Shown: one piece after another, positions 32,690 through 42,100 of the stretch | Layout: each line of letters starts with the position of its first letter | Position numbering within the stretch: position 1 is the stretch's first letter | Source: Streptomyces pyxinicus | GTDB lineage: Bacteria; Actinomycetota; Actinomycetes; Streptomycetales; Streptomycetaceae | Direction of reading: 5' to 3' | Assembly (NCBI RefSeq): GCF_024753135.1 | Contig: NZ_JANUGP010000030.1 | Location: 22,470 to 86,469 of the forward strand | Length of the DNA stretch: 64,000 bases | The notes under the pieces: generated by a model | What the model was told of the DNA's origin: nothing | Seen by the model: only the letters and a program-made list of their open reading frames with translations | Database searches by the model: none | Program-made: the position numbers and the translations under genes

Positions 32690-33217
32690 ATGAAGGTCCG
32701 GCGCCGAGGCATCGAGCGGCTGGCGCGGGCGCGGTGGGGCGAGGGCCGTTCGGTCTGGTCGGCCGACATCGGGGACCGCGAACTCGTCGTGGACTCCGTC
32801 GAGGTGGGCCGGGAGCCCGCGCCGTCCGCCGTCGCGGCGGTCATGGGCCTGGACGAAGGCACCGAGGTCTGGGTACGGCGTCGCCGCTTCGTCCTCGAAG
32901 GCAAGCCGGTGCTGCTCTCCACGTCCCGTCTGCCGGCCGACCTGGTCGAGGGCAGCCCCATCACCCGGCCGGACACCGGACCCGGCGGCACGTACGCACG
33001 GCTCGCGGACCTCGGACACGCCCCGGTCCGGTTCCGCGAGGAACTCCACTCCCGCATGCCCGCCCAGGACGAGGCCGAACGGCTGGCCCTGCCTTCGGGC
33101 GTACCGGTGGTCCTGATCGCCCGCACCGCCTTCGACGCCGGGGGCCGGGTCGTGGAAGTGAACGAGATGACGCTCGACTCCGCCGCGTACGTCTTGGAGT
33201 ACGACTTCGAGGCGTGA
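32690..33217 (+). CDS. UTRA-domain protein lacking the GntR helix-turn-helix
   Basis: The 175-residue product consists only of the effector half of a HutC/GntR regulator: RRGIERLARARWGEGRSVW, then VWVRRRRFVLEGKPVLLSTS and VEVNEMTLDSAAYVLEYDF. A typical member has about 70 further N-terminal residues with a winged helix. Here an ATG with a strong GGAGGGGGAGG ribosome binding site starts the frame, and the 160 bp upstream encode no helix-turn-helix in any frame I checked. It may be a decayed regulator or a deliberate effector-binding protein. It is not obviously coupled to the ThDP gene. Confidence 0.75.
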   Translation: MKVRRRGIERLARARWGEGRSVWSADIGDRELVVDSVEVGREPAPSAVAAVMGLDEGTEVWVRRRRFVLEGKPVLLSTSRLPADLVEGSPITRPDTGPGGTYARLADLGHAPVRFREELHSRMPAQDEAERLALPSGVPVVLIARTAFDAGGRVVEVNEMTLDSAAYVLEYDFEA

Positions 33218-33338
33218 CACGACGCTGAGCCTCGGAACAGGCCCTCTGCGAACACCCGTACAACTTCCGATCCCCCTGGCGAGTCAATCAAACGGGCGCG
33301 GGGGTGCGCCCGTACGTCGTTCTCAGGGGGACCCTTCC

Positions 33339-34262
33339 ATGACTTTTCGCATGACCTCGTGTGCCCGCGTGCTGGCGGCGGCCCTCGGTGCGGGGGTGCT
33401 CATACCCGGGGTGGCGGTGGCCACTCCGGCCGCTGCCGCCGCCGCGCCCGCCGTCAGCTGTACGTCGGCCAAGGCGGGCCTCGCCGACAAGCTGAAGACG
33501 GACATCACGGCCGCGCTGAAGAACCGGAAGGGTACCGTCGCCGTCGGGCTGTACGACCGTGCCACGGACACCACCTGCACGCTGCGGGCCACCAGTGCCT
33601 TCGACTCGGCCAGCACCGTCAAGGTGACCGTGCTCGCGGCGCTGCTGTGGGACGCGAAGAAGCGTGACCGGTATCTGACGAGCACCGAGACCAGGCTCGC
33701 CACCGCCATGATCACCCAGTCGGACAACGACGCCACCAGCAAGCTCTGGAAGCAACTCGGTCCGACGAAGATCAAGGGTTTCCTCGGCGCCGCCGAGATG
33801 ACGAAGACCGTCCCAGGGGAGGGTCAGTACTGGGGGCTGACCCAGGAGAACGTCACCGACGAGCAGAAGCTGCTCCGGCTCGTCACCGCCAAGAACGGTG
33901 TGCTGAGCGACAATTCACGGGCGTACATCCTCAAGTTGATGGGGCAGGTCGTCACCTCGCAGCGCTGGGGGACCCCGGCCGGCGCCCCCGCCTCCGTCGC
34001 CGTGCACGTCAAGAACGGCTGGCTCCAGCGGGCCACGCACGGCTGGCGGGTGCACAGCCTGGGCACGTTCAGCGGCGCCGGGCACGACTACATGCTCAGC
34101 GTGCTCACGCAGGACGACAGCACCATGGACTACGGCGTGGCCACGATCCAGGACGTGGCCAGGGCCGTCCACAAGGACCTGGTGCCGGTCACGAAGGGCA
34201 CGAAGCTGTACACGCCGACCAGCCGGCCGAGCGAGGCGTTCGTGGCGGTGCCGCGCGGCTAG
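33339..34262 (+). CDS. Secreted beta-lactamase-fold serine hydrolase (copy 1)
   Basis: The 307-residue exported protein has a signal peptide ending near AAAAA (about residue 37). Its penicillin-binding/beta-lactamase fold shows the active-site box Ser92-Thr-Val-Lys95, the second box SDN (128-130) and, in place of KTG, a KNG (VHVKNGW). The large WGLTQENVTDEQKLLRLVTA segment resembles class A beta-lactamase relatives annotated as serine hydrolases. Whether it hydrolyses beta-lactams, or acts as a peptidase or lipid-II-binding protein, is not known. A close paralogue lies at 37036-37956. Its TAG stop shares CTAG with the convergent neighbour. Confidence 0.85.
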   Translation: MTFRMTSCARVLAAALGAGVLIPGVAVATPAAAAAAPAVSCTSAKAGLADKLKTDITAALKNRKGTVAVGLYDRATDTTCTLRATSAFDSASTVKVTVLAALLWDAKKRDRYLTSTETRLATAMITQSDNDATSKLWKQLGPTKIKGFLGAAEMTKTVPGEGQYWGLTQENVTDEQKLLRLVTAKNGVLSDNSRAYILKLMGQVVTSQRWGTPAGAPASVAVHVKNGWLQRATHGWRVHSLGTFSGAGHDYMLSVLTQDDSTMDYGVATIQDVARAVHKDLVPVTKGTKLYTPTSRPSEAFVAVPRG

Positions 34263-34666
34263 TTGGCCGGCACCGTCAGGAATACCGTGTCGCCGCCGGT
34301 CACCGCGAAGGTGCCGTTGCCGCCGGAGGCCACCGTGCCGCTGTGCACGACGGCACCGGCGGGGGTCTTCTCCGTCAGGGTGAGGGTGCGGTCGGTCAGG
34401 TTCGTGACCGCGAACTGGGTGGCACCGGCCTGCACGCCGTCGCCCTGCTCGGTGACACCCTTGATGAAGACGAAGGTCTGCGTGGAGACCAGGTTGCCCG
34501 TGCTGCCCTTCTGGACGATCAGGACGTCCCCGGTGGCCGCTGCCGCCGGGGACGTCGCGGCGGCCACCGCGCCGAGCGCCGCCAGCAGTGCCGCGGCGGC
34601 TCCCGTCGCTATCCGGCGCCCGCCGGTCCTGCCGGTCCTGCCGGTCCTGCCGGTTCCACTGTCCAT
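34259..34666 (-). CDS. Small secreted protein, unknown function
   Basis: The 135-residue product starts with a GRTGRTGRTGGRR stretch, a hydrophobic signal core (AAAALLAALGAVAAATS) and a predicted cleavage near PAAAA. The mature part of about 90 residues is beta-rich (DVLIVQKGSTGNLVSTQTFV, TQFAVTNLTDRTLTL, GGDTVFLTVPAN) and resembles a single immunoglobulin-like or carbohydrate-binding sandwich; no family is recognised. GGGAGGAC precedes the ATG at 34666. It overlaps the convergent hydrolase gene by four bases at the stops. It lies downstream of the M4 protease gene on the same strand, 175 bp away. Confidence 0.65.
   Translation of the reverse strand: MDSGTGRTGRTGRTGGRRIATGAAAALLAALGAVAAATSPAAAATGDVLIVQKGSTGNLVSTQTFVFIKGVTEQGDGVQAGATQFAVTNLTDRTLTLTEKTPAGAVVHSGTVASGGNGTFAVTGGDTVFLTVPAN
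34623..34649. repeat. Three 9-bp tandem repeats inside the signal peptide region
   Basis: Three exact copies of CCGGTCCTG encode the Gly-Arg-Thr repeats ahead of the hydrophobic core of the small secreted protein. The repeat keeps frame, so copy-number change would only alter the n-region length. Confidence 0.85.
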
Positions 34667-34841
34667 CGGTATGTCCTCCCGGGGTCGCGCCCCCGTCCCA
34701 CGGTGGGACGGCGGCGTGGCGCAGAGCCTCGCCGGGCGGAGCATGGTGGCGTAAGAGGCGCGAGGGGGCGCACCAGCGCACGGAAGGGTGAGCGCACGAC
34801 GCCGGCGCCGGACCCCCGAAGGGCCCGGCGCCGACACGTGA

Positions 34842-36653
34842 TCAGCCGTTGCTCGCGGTCACGTTGACCGCCGCCCAGGCCCGGTCCACGGTCCGGTACT
34901 CGGTGCTGTTCGCGCCGTAGAGGTCCTTGGCGGCGTTCAGCGTGGCGGTGCGGGCACCGTGGAAGCTGGTCGTGGAGACCATGTAGCGGGTCAGGGCGTA
35001 GTAGAAGATGTTCAGCGCCTTGGCCCGGCCGATGCCGGTGACGGAACCACCGTCGTAGGTCGGCGAGTTGTACGACACCCCGCCGATCGTCTTCCGGCCG
35101 CTGCCCTCGGCGAGCAGGTAGAAGGCGTGCGAGGAGACGCCGGAGCCGGCGTGCACCTCGGTGTTGGTGACGGACGGCGACCAGTAGTCGATGGTGCCTT
35201 CGAGGCGGTCCTGGGACGGCTGGTCCATGCGGCGCAGGAAGCCCTGGGAGAGGCCCAGCTTCTCGCCCATCAGGTAGTTCGGCGGGTTCTTGGCGTTGTT
35301 GGTGGCGAACTCCACGCCGGTGCCGAAGATGTCGGCGAGCGACTCGTTGAGCGCGCCGGGCTCGCCGTACTGGTTGCCTTGGCTGTCGACCCGGGTCGGC
35401 TGGAGGTTCGCGGTGGCGCCGACCACGCCGTGGGTCAGCTCGTGCCCGGTGACGTCCAGCACCACCAGCGGCTTCTTGAAGGTGCTGCCGTCGCCGTCGC
35501 CGTAGAGCATGCAGTCGCAGTCCGGGTCCCAGAAGGCGTTGCCGACCTTGTTGCCGAAGTGGACCATGCCGTGCGCGCCGTTGCCGTCGTTGGCGATGCC
35601 GTTGCGCCCGAAGGTGCTCTTGTAGAAGTCGAAGGTGTTGGTGATGCCGTACATGGCGTCGACGGCGGCCGTGTTGCGGTCGCTGGTGGCGCCGTTGCCG
35701 AAGGCGGTGCTGGTGCTGGCGGCGAGGTAGCCGTCGTCGAAGTTCTCGGTCTGCTGGTTGTCGGCGTCCCGCACCTCGGTGTTGCCGCGGTTCGGGTCCT
35801 TCAGGATGTAGTACTGGGTGCCCTGGTACGTGTACGGGGTGGCCGTCAGGGACACCGTGCCGTCGTAGAGGGAGTAGCCGGTCGCCGCCGTGCCGGACGC
35901 CGCCGCCTTCGCCGCGAGGCCCGGCAGCGGGGCCGCCGCCTCCCGGCGCGGCGCGGTCGACGCCACCGACGAACCGGCGTGCCGCTTACGGAGCTTGGCG
36001 AGCGTCCCGGGGGAGAGGAAGGGGTCGCTGAGCGGGGTGTTGCTGAGCACCGTGCCGGTCCGGGCGTCCACGACGACGGTCCGGGCGCCGGTGCCCTCGG
36101 CCGTGCTGCTGCCGGTCACCCGCACCTGGTAGGCGAGGGCGGGAGCGTGCCCGGCGAGGGCGCTGACGACCAGCTTCGCCTTGCCGGCCGTGCCCTTGCC
36201 CGCCTTGGCGGCGGCGGTCCGCGCGGCGGCGGCGGACTTCTTCGGCGTGGTGCTCGCGAGGTCGATGGCCCGGGTGGTCGCCCGGGTGACGCCGAGGTAC
36301 TTGTCGTGGGCGTCCAGGTGCACGATCAGGTCGGCGCCGAGCACCGGCAGGCCGCGGTGGGTGCGGACGAAGTGGACGTGCTTCTTGCCGTCGGGGTCGA
36401 CCAGCGCCTCGGTCGCCTTCAGGGTGTCGTGCGGGCCGACGCCGGTCGCGGTGGCGTGGGTGTGGGCGGCGGCGCTCGCGACGGCCACCACGTGAGCCGG
36501 GGCGGTACGCGACGCGGAGGCCGTGATCGCGTGGGAAGCGGCCGGGGTGGAGCGGGGAGCGGCCGAGGCGGAGCCGAGCGTGCCGGCGGTCAATGTGGCT
36601 GTCGACGCCATGACAACCATGATCGCCAGCTTGCCCAGGGGAGATCTACGCAC
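34842..36653 (-). CDS. Secreted M4 (thermolysin-like) metalloprotease zymogen
   Basis: This 603-residue preproenzyme has a signal peptide (about 1-31), an FTP/PepSY propeptide (about 50-230: DALVDPDGKKHVHF-like, HRGLPVLGADLIVHLDAHDK) and the M4 catalytic domain. VTGHELTHGVVG carries the HExxH zinc site, NESLADIFGTGVEF supplies the third ligand Glu, and HAGSGVSSHAFYLLAEG contains the stabilising His. It is made inactive and matured outside the cell. GTG 36653 has AAAGG upstream, and a GGAGGG-TCA-CCCTCC hairpin lies in its leader. AdpA and stationary phase commonly control such proteases. It sits between two paralogous serine hydrolases. Confidence 0.94.
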   Translation of the reverse strand: MRRSPLGKLAIMVVMASTATLTAGTLGSASAAPRSTPAASHAITASASRTAPAHVVAVASAAAHTHATATGVGPHDTLKATEALVDPDGKKHVHFVRTHRGLPVLGADLIVHLDAHDKYLGVTRATTRAIDLASTTPKKSAAAARTAAAKAGKGTAGKAKLVVSALAGHAPALAYQVRVTGSSTAEGTGARTVVVDARTGTVLSNTPLSDPFLSPGTLAKLRKRHAGSSVASTAPRREAAAPLPGLAAKAAASGTAATGYSLYDGTVSLTATPYTYQGTQYYILKDPNRGNTEVRDADNQQTENFDDGYLAASTSTAFGNGATSDRNTAAVDAMYGITNTFDFYKSTFGRNGIANDGNGAHGMVHFGNKVGNAFWDPDCDCMLYGDGDGSTFKKPLVVLDVTGHELTHGVVGATANLQPTRVDSQGNQYGEPGALNESLADIFGTGVEFATNNAKNPPNYLMGEKLGLSQGFLRRMDQPSQDRLEGTIDYWSPSVTNTEVHAGSGVSSHAFYLLAEGSGRKTIGGVSYNSPTYDGGSVTGIGRAKALNIFYYALTRYMVSTTSFHGARTATLNAAKDLYGANSTEYRTVDRAWAAVNVTASNG

Positions 36654-37035
36654 GAAAAGTGCCTTTCGCTGTGGGGGAGCGCAGGAGGGTCACCCTCCGG
36701 TCACGGTGGGGAACTCCTGTGAAAACCTTGTGGGTTCTGGGGCGGCACTTTTCCCCGAAAGTCGTCGTCACCGGAAGATCGGATGGAAAGTCAAACGCCT
36801 TCCTTTAGTGGTTCTTTACCGCGGTTGTACGGGCAGTGACGCCTGGGTGACGGAAAAGGGAGGGAAGAAAGCCGCTTTCGCGTCCGCTTCCGGCCGCATT
36901 TCAACAAGCGGTCGCCAAACGGCGGTTAAGGGGCGGGTCCGGCGGCCGTAGGCGTACGGCCACCCCCGCGTCACCCCCGCTTTCCGGCCCTGCGAACATG
37001 CCCTCGTCCATGTGAAATCGAAGGGGGAACGTTTC
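36654..37035. other. 382-bp divergent upstream region of M4 protease and hydrolase copy 2
   Basis: This gap is less GC-rich than its surroundings in places (36740-36860) and should hold both promoters. A hairpin GGAGGG-TCA-CCCTCC at 36684-36698 lies in the M4 leader. I see no convincing open frame, operator pair or RNA gene. Core promoter boxes cannot be placed with confidence. Confidence 0.5.
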
Positions 37036-37956
37036 GTGCTTTACCGGATATCCGGCCGGGGCGGGCTGCTCGCGGCCGGCCTCGGTGCCGCTCTGCTCAT
37101 ATCGGCCGTCACCGCCGCCCCGGCCACCGCCGCACCACCCGCCGTGAGTTGTACATCGGGGAAGTCGGGCCTCGCCGACAAACTGAAGACCGACATCACG
37201 GCCGCCCTGAAGAACCGCACCGGCACGGTCGCCGTCGGCCTGTACGACCGCGGCACGAACACCACCTGCACCCTCCGGGCCACCACCGCCTTCGACTCGG
37301 CCAGCACCGTCAAGGTCACCGTGCTCGCCGCCCTGCTGTGGGACGCCAAGAAGAGCGGCCGGTACCTGACCGACACCGAGTCCGACCTGGCCACCGCCAT
37401 GATCACCCAGTCGGACAACGACGCCACCAGCGCGCTGTGGAAGCAGCTCGGCGACGCCAGGATCCAGGGCTTCCTGACCGCCGCCGGCCTGACGAAGACC
37501 GTGCCCGGCGCCGACGGCTACTGGGGCCTCACCCAGGAGAACGTCACCGACGAGCAGAAGCTGCTCCGGCTCGTCACCGCGAAGAACAGCGTGCTCAGCG
37601 ACAACTCCCGTGCCTACATCCTCCAGTTGATGGGCCAGGTCATCCCCGAGCAGCGCTGGGGCACCCCGGCCGGCGCCCCCGCCTCCGTCGCCGTGCACGT
37701 CAAGAACGGCTGGCTGGAGCGGGCCACGCACGGCTGGCGGGTGCACAGCCTGGGCACCTTCAACGGCGCCGGACACGACTACATGCTCAGCGTGTTCACC
37801 CAGGACGACAGCACCATGGACTACGGCGTCGACACCATCCAGGCCGTCGCCCGCGCCGTCCACAAGGACCTCGTACCGGCCACCAAGAGCACCGCGCGCT
37901 ACCTCCCGACCAGCAGGCCGGAGGAGGCGTTCGTCGCGACCCCTCCCCAGGGGTGA
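37036..37956 (+). CDS. Secreted beta-lactamase-fold serine hydrolase (copy 2)
   Basis: This 306-residue protein is strikingly similar along its whole mature length to copy 1 at 33339-34262, with Ser90-Thr-Val-Lys93, SDN and KNG boxes in the same places. The signal peptides differ. DNA differences are mostly at third codon positions, so the duplication is old and the proteins remain under purifying selection. GTG 37036 follows AAGGGGGAAC; a GTG 24 bp upstream (37012) is a less well-spaced alternative. The gene is divergent from the M4 protease gene. Confidence 0.85.
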   Translation: MLYRISGRGGLLAAGLGAALLISAVTAAPATAAPPAVSCTSGKSGLADKLKTDITAALKNRTGTVAVGLYDRGTNTTCTLRATTAFDSASTVKVTVLAALLWDAKKSGRYLTDTESDLATAMITQSDNDATSALWKQLGDARIQGFLTAAGLTKTVPGADGYWGLTQENVTDEQKLLRLVTAKNSVLSDNSRAYILQLMGQVIPEQRWGTPAGAPASVAVHVKNGWLERATHGWRVHSLGTFNGAGHDYMLSVFTQDDSTMDYGVDTIQAVARAVHKDLVPATKSTARYLPTSRPEEAFVATPPQG

Positions 37957-38033
37957 CGTCGACGACCGCTGACTGAACAGCACGTCACGAGGCGGTCCCC
38001 CGGCGGACACCGGGCCGCCCTACGGTGACCGGC

Positions 38034-39062
38034 ATGCGCCCACGCACCGTACTCGCCGCCCTCGCCGCCGGCCTGGCGGCGGTCGTCTCCCCGACCGCCG
38101 CCGGACCCGCGCACGCCAACCTCCTCACCGAGCACGCCTGTTCGGCCACCGTCTCCCTGGACCGCTTCTCCGACGCGCTCGACAAGACGACGTACGACGG
38201 CACCTTCGTCGGCAACCTCTCCGCCCTCGCCGTCGACCGGGACGGCTCGCTCGCCGCCCTGGCGGACCGCTCCTCCCTGTTCCGGCTCGACCCCCGCACC
38301 CTGGCGCCCGAGGGTGCCGTCCGGCTCGCCGACGAGCGGGGCGCCGACCTCGACTCCGAGGCACTCGTCATCGACCACGACGGCACCCGGCTGATCGGCT
38401 CCGAGACCGAGCCGTCCGTGCGCCGCTACTCCCGCGACGGCCGGATCCTCGGCCGGCTCCCGGTGCCGGACCCGCTCCGGGTCGCCCCGGCCGGGCGCGC
38501 CACCGCCAACCAGACCTTCGAGGGGCTGACCCTGCTGCCCGGCGGCCGTACCCTGCTGGCCGCCATGGAGGACGCGATCTCCGGCGACAGCGCCGGGACC
38601 GTCCGTCTCCAGACCTGGCGGCGGACCGGGCACGGTCCCTTCCGGCTCGCCGCCCAGTACGCCTACCGCGCCGACGACGGCCTCGGTGTCTCCGAGGTGC
38701 AGGCCACTCCCGACGGCCGGCTCCTGGTCCTGGAGCGCGGCTTCACCCCGGGCGTCGGCAACACGGTCCGCCTCTACCTGGCCGACCCCCGGCACGCCAC
38801 GGACACCAGCGGCATCCCGTACCTGACCGGGCAGCCCGGGGTGCGCCCGGTCCGGAAGGCACCGCTCGCCGACATCGCGGACTGCCCCTCCCTGGGCGCC
38901 ACCGCCAGGCAGCCCCAGCCGAACCCCCTGCTCGACAACATCGAGGGCATGACGGTCACGGGGCGTGACGGCCGGGGCCGCCTGCGGGTGCTCCTGGTCA
39001 GCGACGACAACCAGAACCCGGCCCAGACCACCCGCCTCTACTTCCTGCGCGTACGCGTCTGA
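38034..39062 (+). CDS. Secreted esterase-like/phytase-like beta-propeller protein
   Basis: The product is about 342 residues with a signal peptide (RTVLAALAAGLAAVVSPTAA, cleavage near AHA). The mature part follows the family known as esterase-like activity of phytase: GTFVGNLSALAVDRDGSLAA, DLDSEALVIDHDGTRLIGSE, NQTFEGLTLLPGGRTLLAAM and NPLLDNIEGMTVTGRD are blades with acidic metal-type positions. It may cleave phosphoesters or simply bind Ca2+; activity is uncertain. TACGGT about ten bases before the ATG suggests a leaderless transcript. A GTG nine bases upstream is an alternative start. Confidence 0.75.
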   Translation: MRPRTVLAALAAGLAAVVSPTAAGPAHANLLTEHACSATVSLDRFSDALDKTTYDGTFVGNLSALAVDRDGSLAALADRSSLFRLDPRTLAPEGAVRLADERGADLDSEALVIDHDGTRLIGSETEPSVRRYSRDGRILGRLPVPDPLRVAPAGRATANQTFEGLTLLPGGRTLLAAMEDAISGDSAGTVRLQTWRRTGHGPFRLAAQYAYRADDGLGVSEVQATPDGRLLVLERGFTPGVGNTVRLYLADPRHATDTSGIPYLTGQPGVRPVRKAPLADIADCPSLGATARQPQPNPLLDNIEGMTVTGRDGRGRLRVLLVSDDNQNPAQTTRLYFLRVRV

Positions 39063-39189
39063 TGTGTTGCGGCGGGATGAAATCCGCCCGCGATGACGTT
39101 GGTGCCTTCCGGCGGACCAGGGCCGAAGAGCGGCACCGGACGCAGCACCAGAAGCAGCACCAGATGCGGGAACACAGGGAGGCACCGGC

Positions 39190-42100
39190 GTGGCGGACGA
39201 ACGGGGATGGGTCCGGCGGCTCGCGGGATACGCGTGGCGGTACCCCAAGGACGTCGTCCTCGCCCTCGGCGCGTCGCTGGCCGGCATGGCCGTGCTGGCC
39301 GTCGTACCGCTGATCACCAAGGTGATCATCGACGACGTGATCGGCGACCACAGCCGGGACATGGCCCCCTGGGCCGGCGCCCTGCTCGGCGCGGCCGTCC
39401 TGGTGTACGGGCTGGCCTACGTCCGCCGGTACTACGGCGGGCGGCTCGCCCTCGACGTCCAGCACGACCTGCGCACCGAGATGTACGGCAGCATCACCCG
39501 GCTCGACGGGCGCCGGCAGGACGAGCTGTCCACCGGGCAGGTGGTCGGCCGGGCCACCAGCGACCTCCAGCTGATCCAGGGCCTGCTGTTCATGCTGCCC
39601 ATGACCATCGGGAACGTCCTGCTGTTCCTGATCTCCCTGGTGATCATGGCGTGGCTGTCGCCGCCGCTGACCCTGGTCGCGCTCGCCGTCGCGCCCGCGA
39701 TCGGCTGGATAGCCCGGCGCAGCCGCTCCCGGCTGCACCCGGCCACCTGGTACGCGCAGGCGCAGGCCGCCGCCGTCGCCGGGGTGGTGGACGGCGCGGT
39801 GAGCGGCGTCCGCGTGGTCAAGGGGTTCGGGCAGGAGGAGCAGGAGACCGGCAAGCTCCGCGAGGTCGGCCGCAGGCTGTTCGCCGGGCGGCTGCGCACC
39901 ATCCGGCTGAACAGCAGGTACACCCCCGCCCTCCAGGCCGTACCGGCGCTCGGGCAGGTCGCCATGCTGGCCCTCGGCGGCTGGCTGGCGGTACGCGGGC
40001 ACATCACGCTCGGCACCTTCGTCGCCTTCTCCACCTACCTCGCCCAGCTCGTCAGCCCGGTGCGGATGCTCGCGGTGGTCCTCACCGTCGGCCAGCAGGC
40101 CCGCGCCGGCACCGAACGGGTGCTGGAACTGATCGACACCGAACCGGTGCTGCGGGACGGCACCCGGACCCTGCCGGCCGACGCGCCCGCAACCGTCGAG
40201 TTCGACGACGTGTCCTTCGGCTACGAAGGCGGTCCTCAGGTCCTCGACGGGCTCAGCCTGGAGATCCGGTCCGGCGAGACCCTCGCCGTGGTCGGCTCCT
40301 CCGGCTCGGGCAAGTCCACCCTCTCCCTGCTCCTGCCGCGCTTCTACGACGTCGGCCGCGGCGCCGTCCTGGTCGGCGGCCACGACGTGCGCGAGCTGAC
40401 CCTCGACTCGCTGCGGGCCGCGATCGGCCTGGTGCCGGAGGACTCCTTCCTGTTCTCCGACACCGTCCGCGCCAACATCGCCTACGGCCGCCCCGACGCC
40501 GGCCAGGAGGAGATCGAGGCCGCCGCGCGCGCCGCCCAGGCCGACCGCTTCATCGCAGAGCTGCCCGAGGGCTACGACACCAAGGTCGGCGAACAGGGCC
40601 TGACCCTCTCCGGCGGCCAGCGCCAGCGTGTCGCCCTCGCCCGCGCCCTGCTCAGCGACCCGCGCCTGCTGGTCCTCGACGACGCCACCTCGGCCGTGGA
40701 CGCCCGCGTCGAGCACGAGATCCACGAGGCCCTCACGCACGTCATGCGGGGCCGTACGACCCTGCTGATCGCCCACCGCCGCTCCACCCTGAACCTCGCC
40801 GACCGCATCGCCGTCCTGGACGGCGGCCGGCTCGCCGACCTCGGCACCCACGAGGAACTCCAGGCGCGCTGCGCCCTCTACCGCCGGCTGCTGACCGACC
40901 CCGACGAGCTGGGCGGCGTCTCCCCGGGCCACGACCGCCCGGCCGAGCCCGTGGAGGACACCACCGTCCGCGAGGAGCTGGACGCCGAGTTCGACGCCGA
41001 GCGGGGCGTCACCCCCCGGCTGTGGACCGGCGACCGCGCGCCCCGGGATCCCGCGCTCGGCGGCAGCCCGGCCACGCCCGCCCTCCTCGCCCAGGTCGAG
41101 GCGCTGCCCCCGGCCACCGACACCCCCGACGTCGACGAGGGCCGCGCGGTGCTGCCGGAGGACTCCTACGGCCTGCGCCGGCTGCTGCGCGGCTTCGGCG
41201 CGCCCCTGCTGGTCAGCCTGCTGCTGGTGGCCGTGGACGCGGGCGCCGGACTGCTGCTGCCGGTGCTGATCCGGCACGGCATCGACCAGGGAGTCACGAG
41301 GACGGCCCTCGGCGCGGTCTGGGCGGCCTCCCTGCTCGGGCTGCTGACCGTGCTCGTGCAGTGGGCCGCGCAGACCGGCGAGACCCGGATGACGGGCCGC
41401 ACCGGCGAACGCGTCCTGTACACGCTGCGGCTGAAGATCTTCGCCCAGCTCCAGCGGCTCGGCCTCGACTACTACGAGCGCGAGCTGACCGGCCGGATTA
41501 TGACCCGGATGACGACCGACGTCGACGCCCTGTCCACCTTCCTGCAGACCGGCCTGGTCACGGCGTTCGTCTCGGTCGTGACCTTCTTCGGCATCATGGT
41601 CGCCCTGCTGGTCATCGACCTCCAGCTGGCCCTGGTCGTCTTCGCCACGCTGCCCCCGCTGGTCGTGGCGACGTACTTCTTCCGCCGGGCGAGCGTGAAG
41701 GCGTACCAGCTCGCCCGTGAGCGGGTGTCCGCGGTCAACGCCGACCTCCAGGAGTCGGTGGCGGGGCTGCGGATCGTGCAGGCGTTCCGGCGCGAGGGGG
41801 AGGGGCTGCGGCGGTTCACCGGGCGCAGCGCCGACTACCGCGCCGCCCGCGTCCGCGGCCAGTGGCTGATCTCGGTCTACTTCCCGTTCGTCCAGCTGCT
41901 GTCCTCGGTCGCGGCGGCGGCCGTGCTGGTCACGGGCGCGGGCCGGGTGGAGGCGGCCACCCTCACCACGGGCGCGCTGGTGGCGTACCTGCTCTACATC
42001 GACCTGTTCTTCGCGCCCGTCCAGCAGCTCTCCCAGGTCTTCGACGGCTACCAGCAGGCCACCGTCTCGCTGGGCCGCATCCAGGAGCTGCTGCGCGAGC

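Noticed and set aside
33339..37956. Composite transposon formed by the two hydrolase copies
   Set aside because: No transposase, terminal inverted repeats or target duplication is visible, and the copies have diverged at silent sites.
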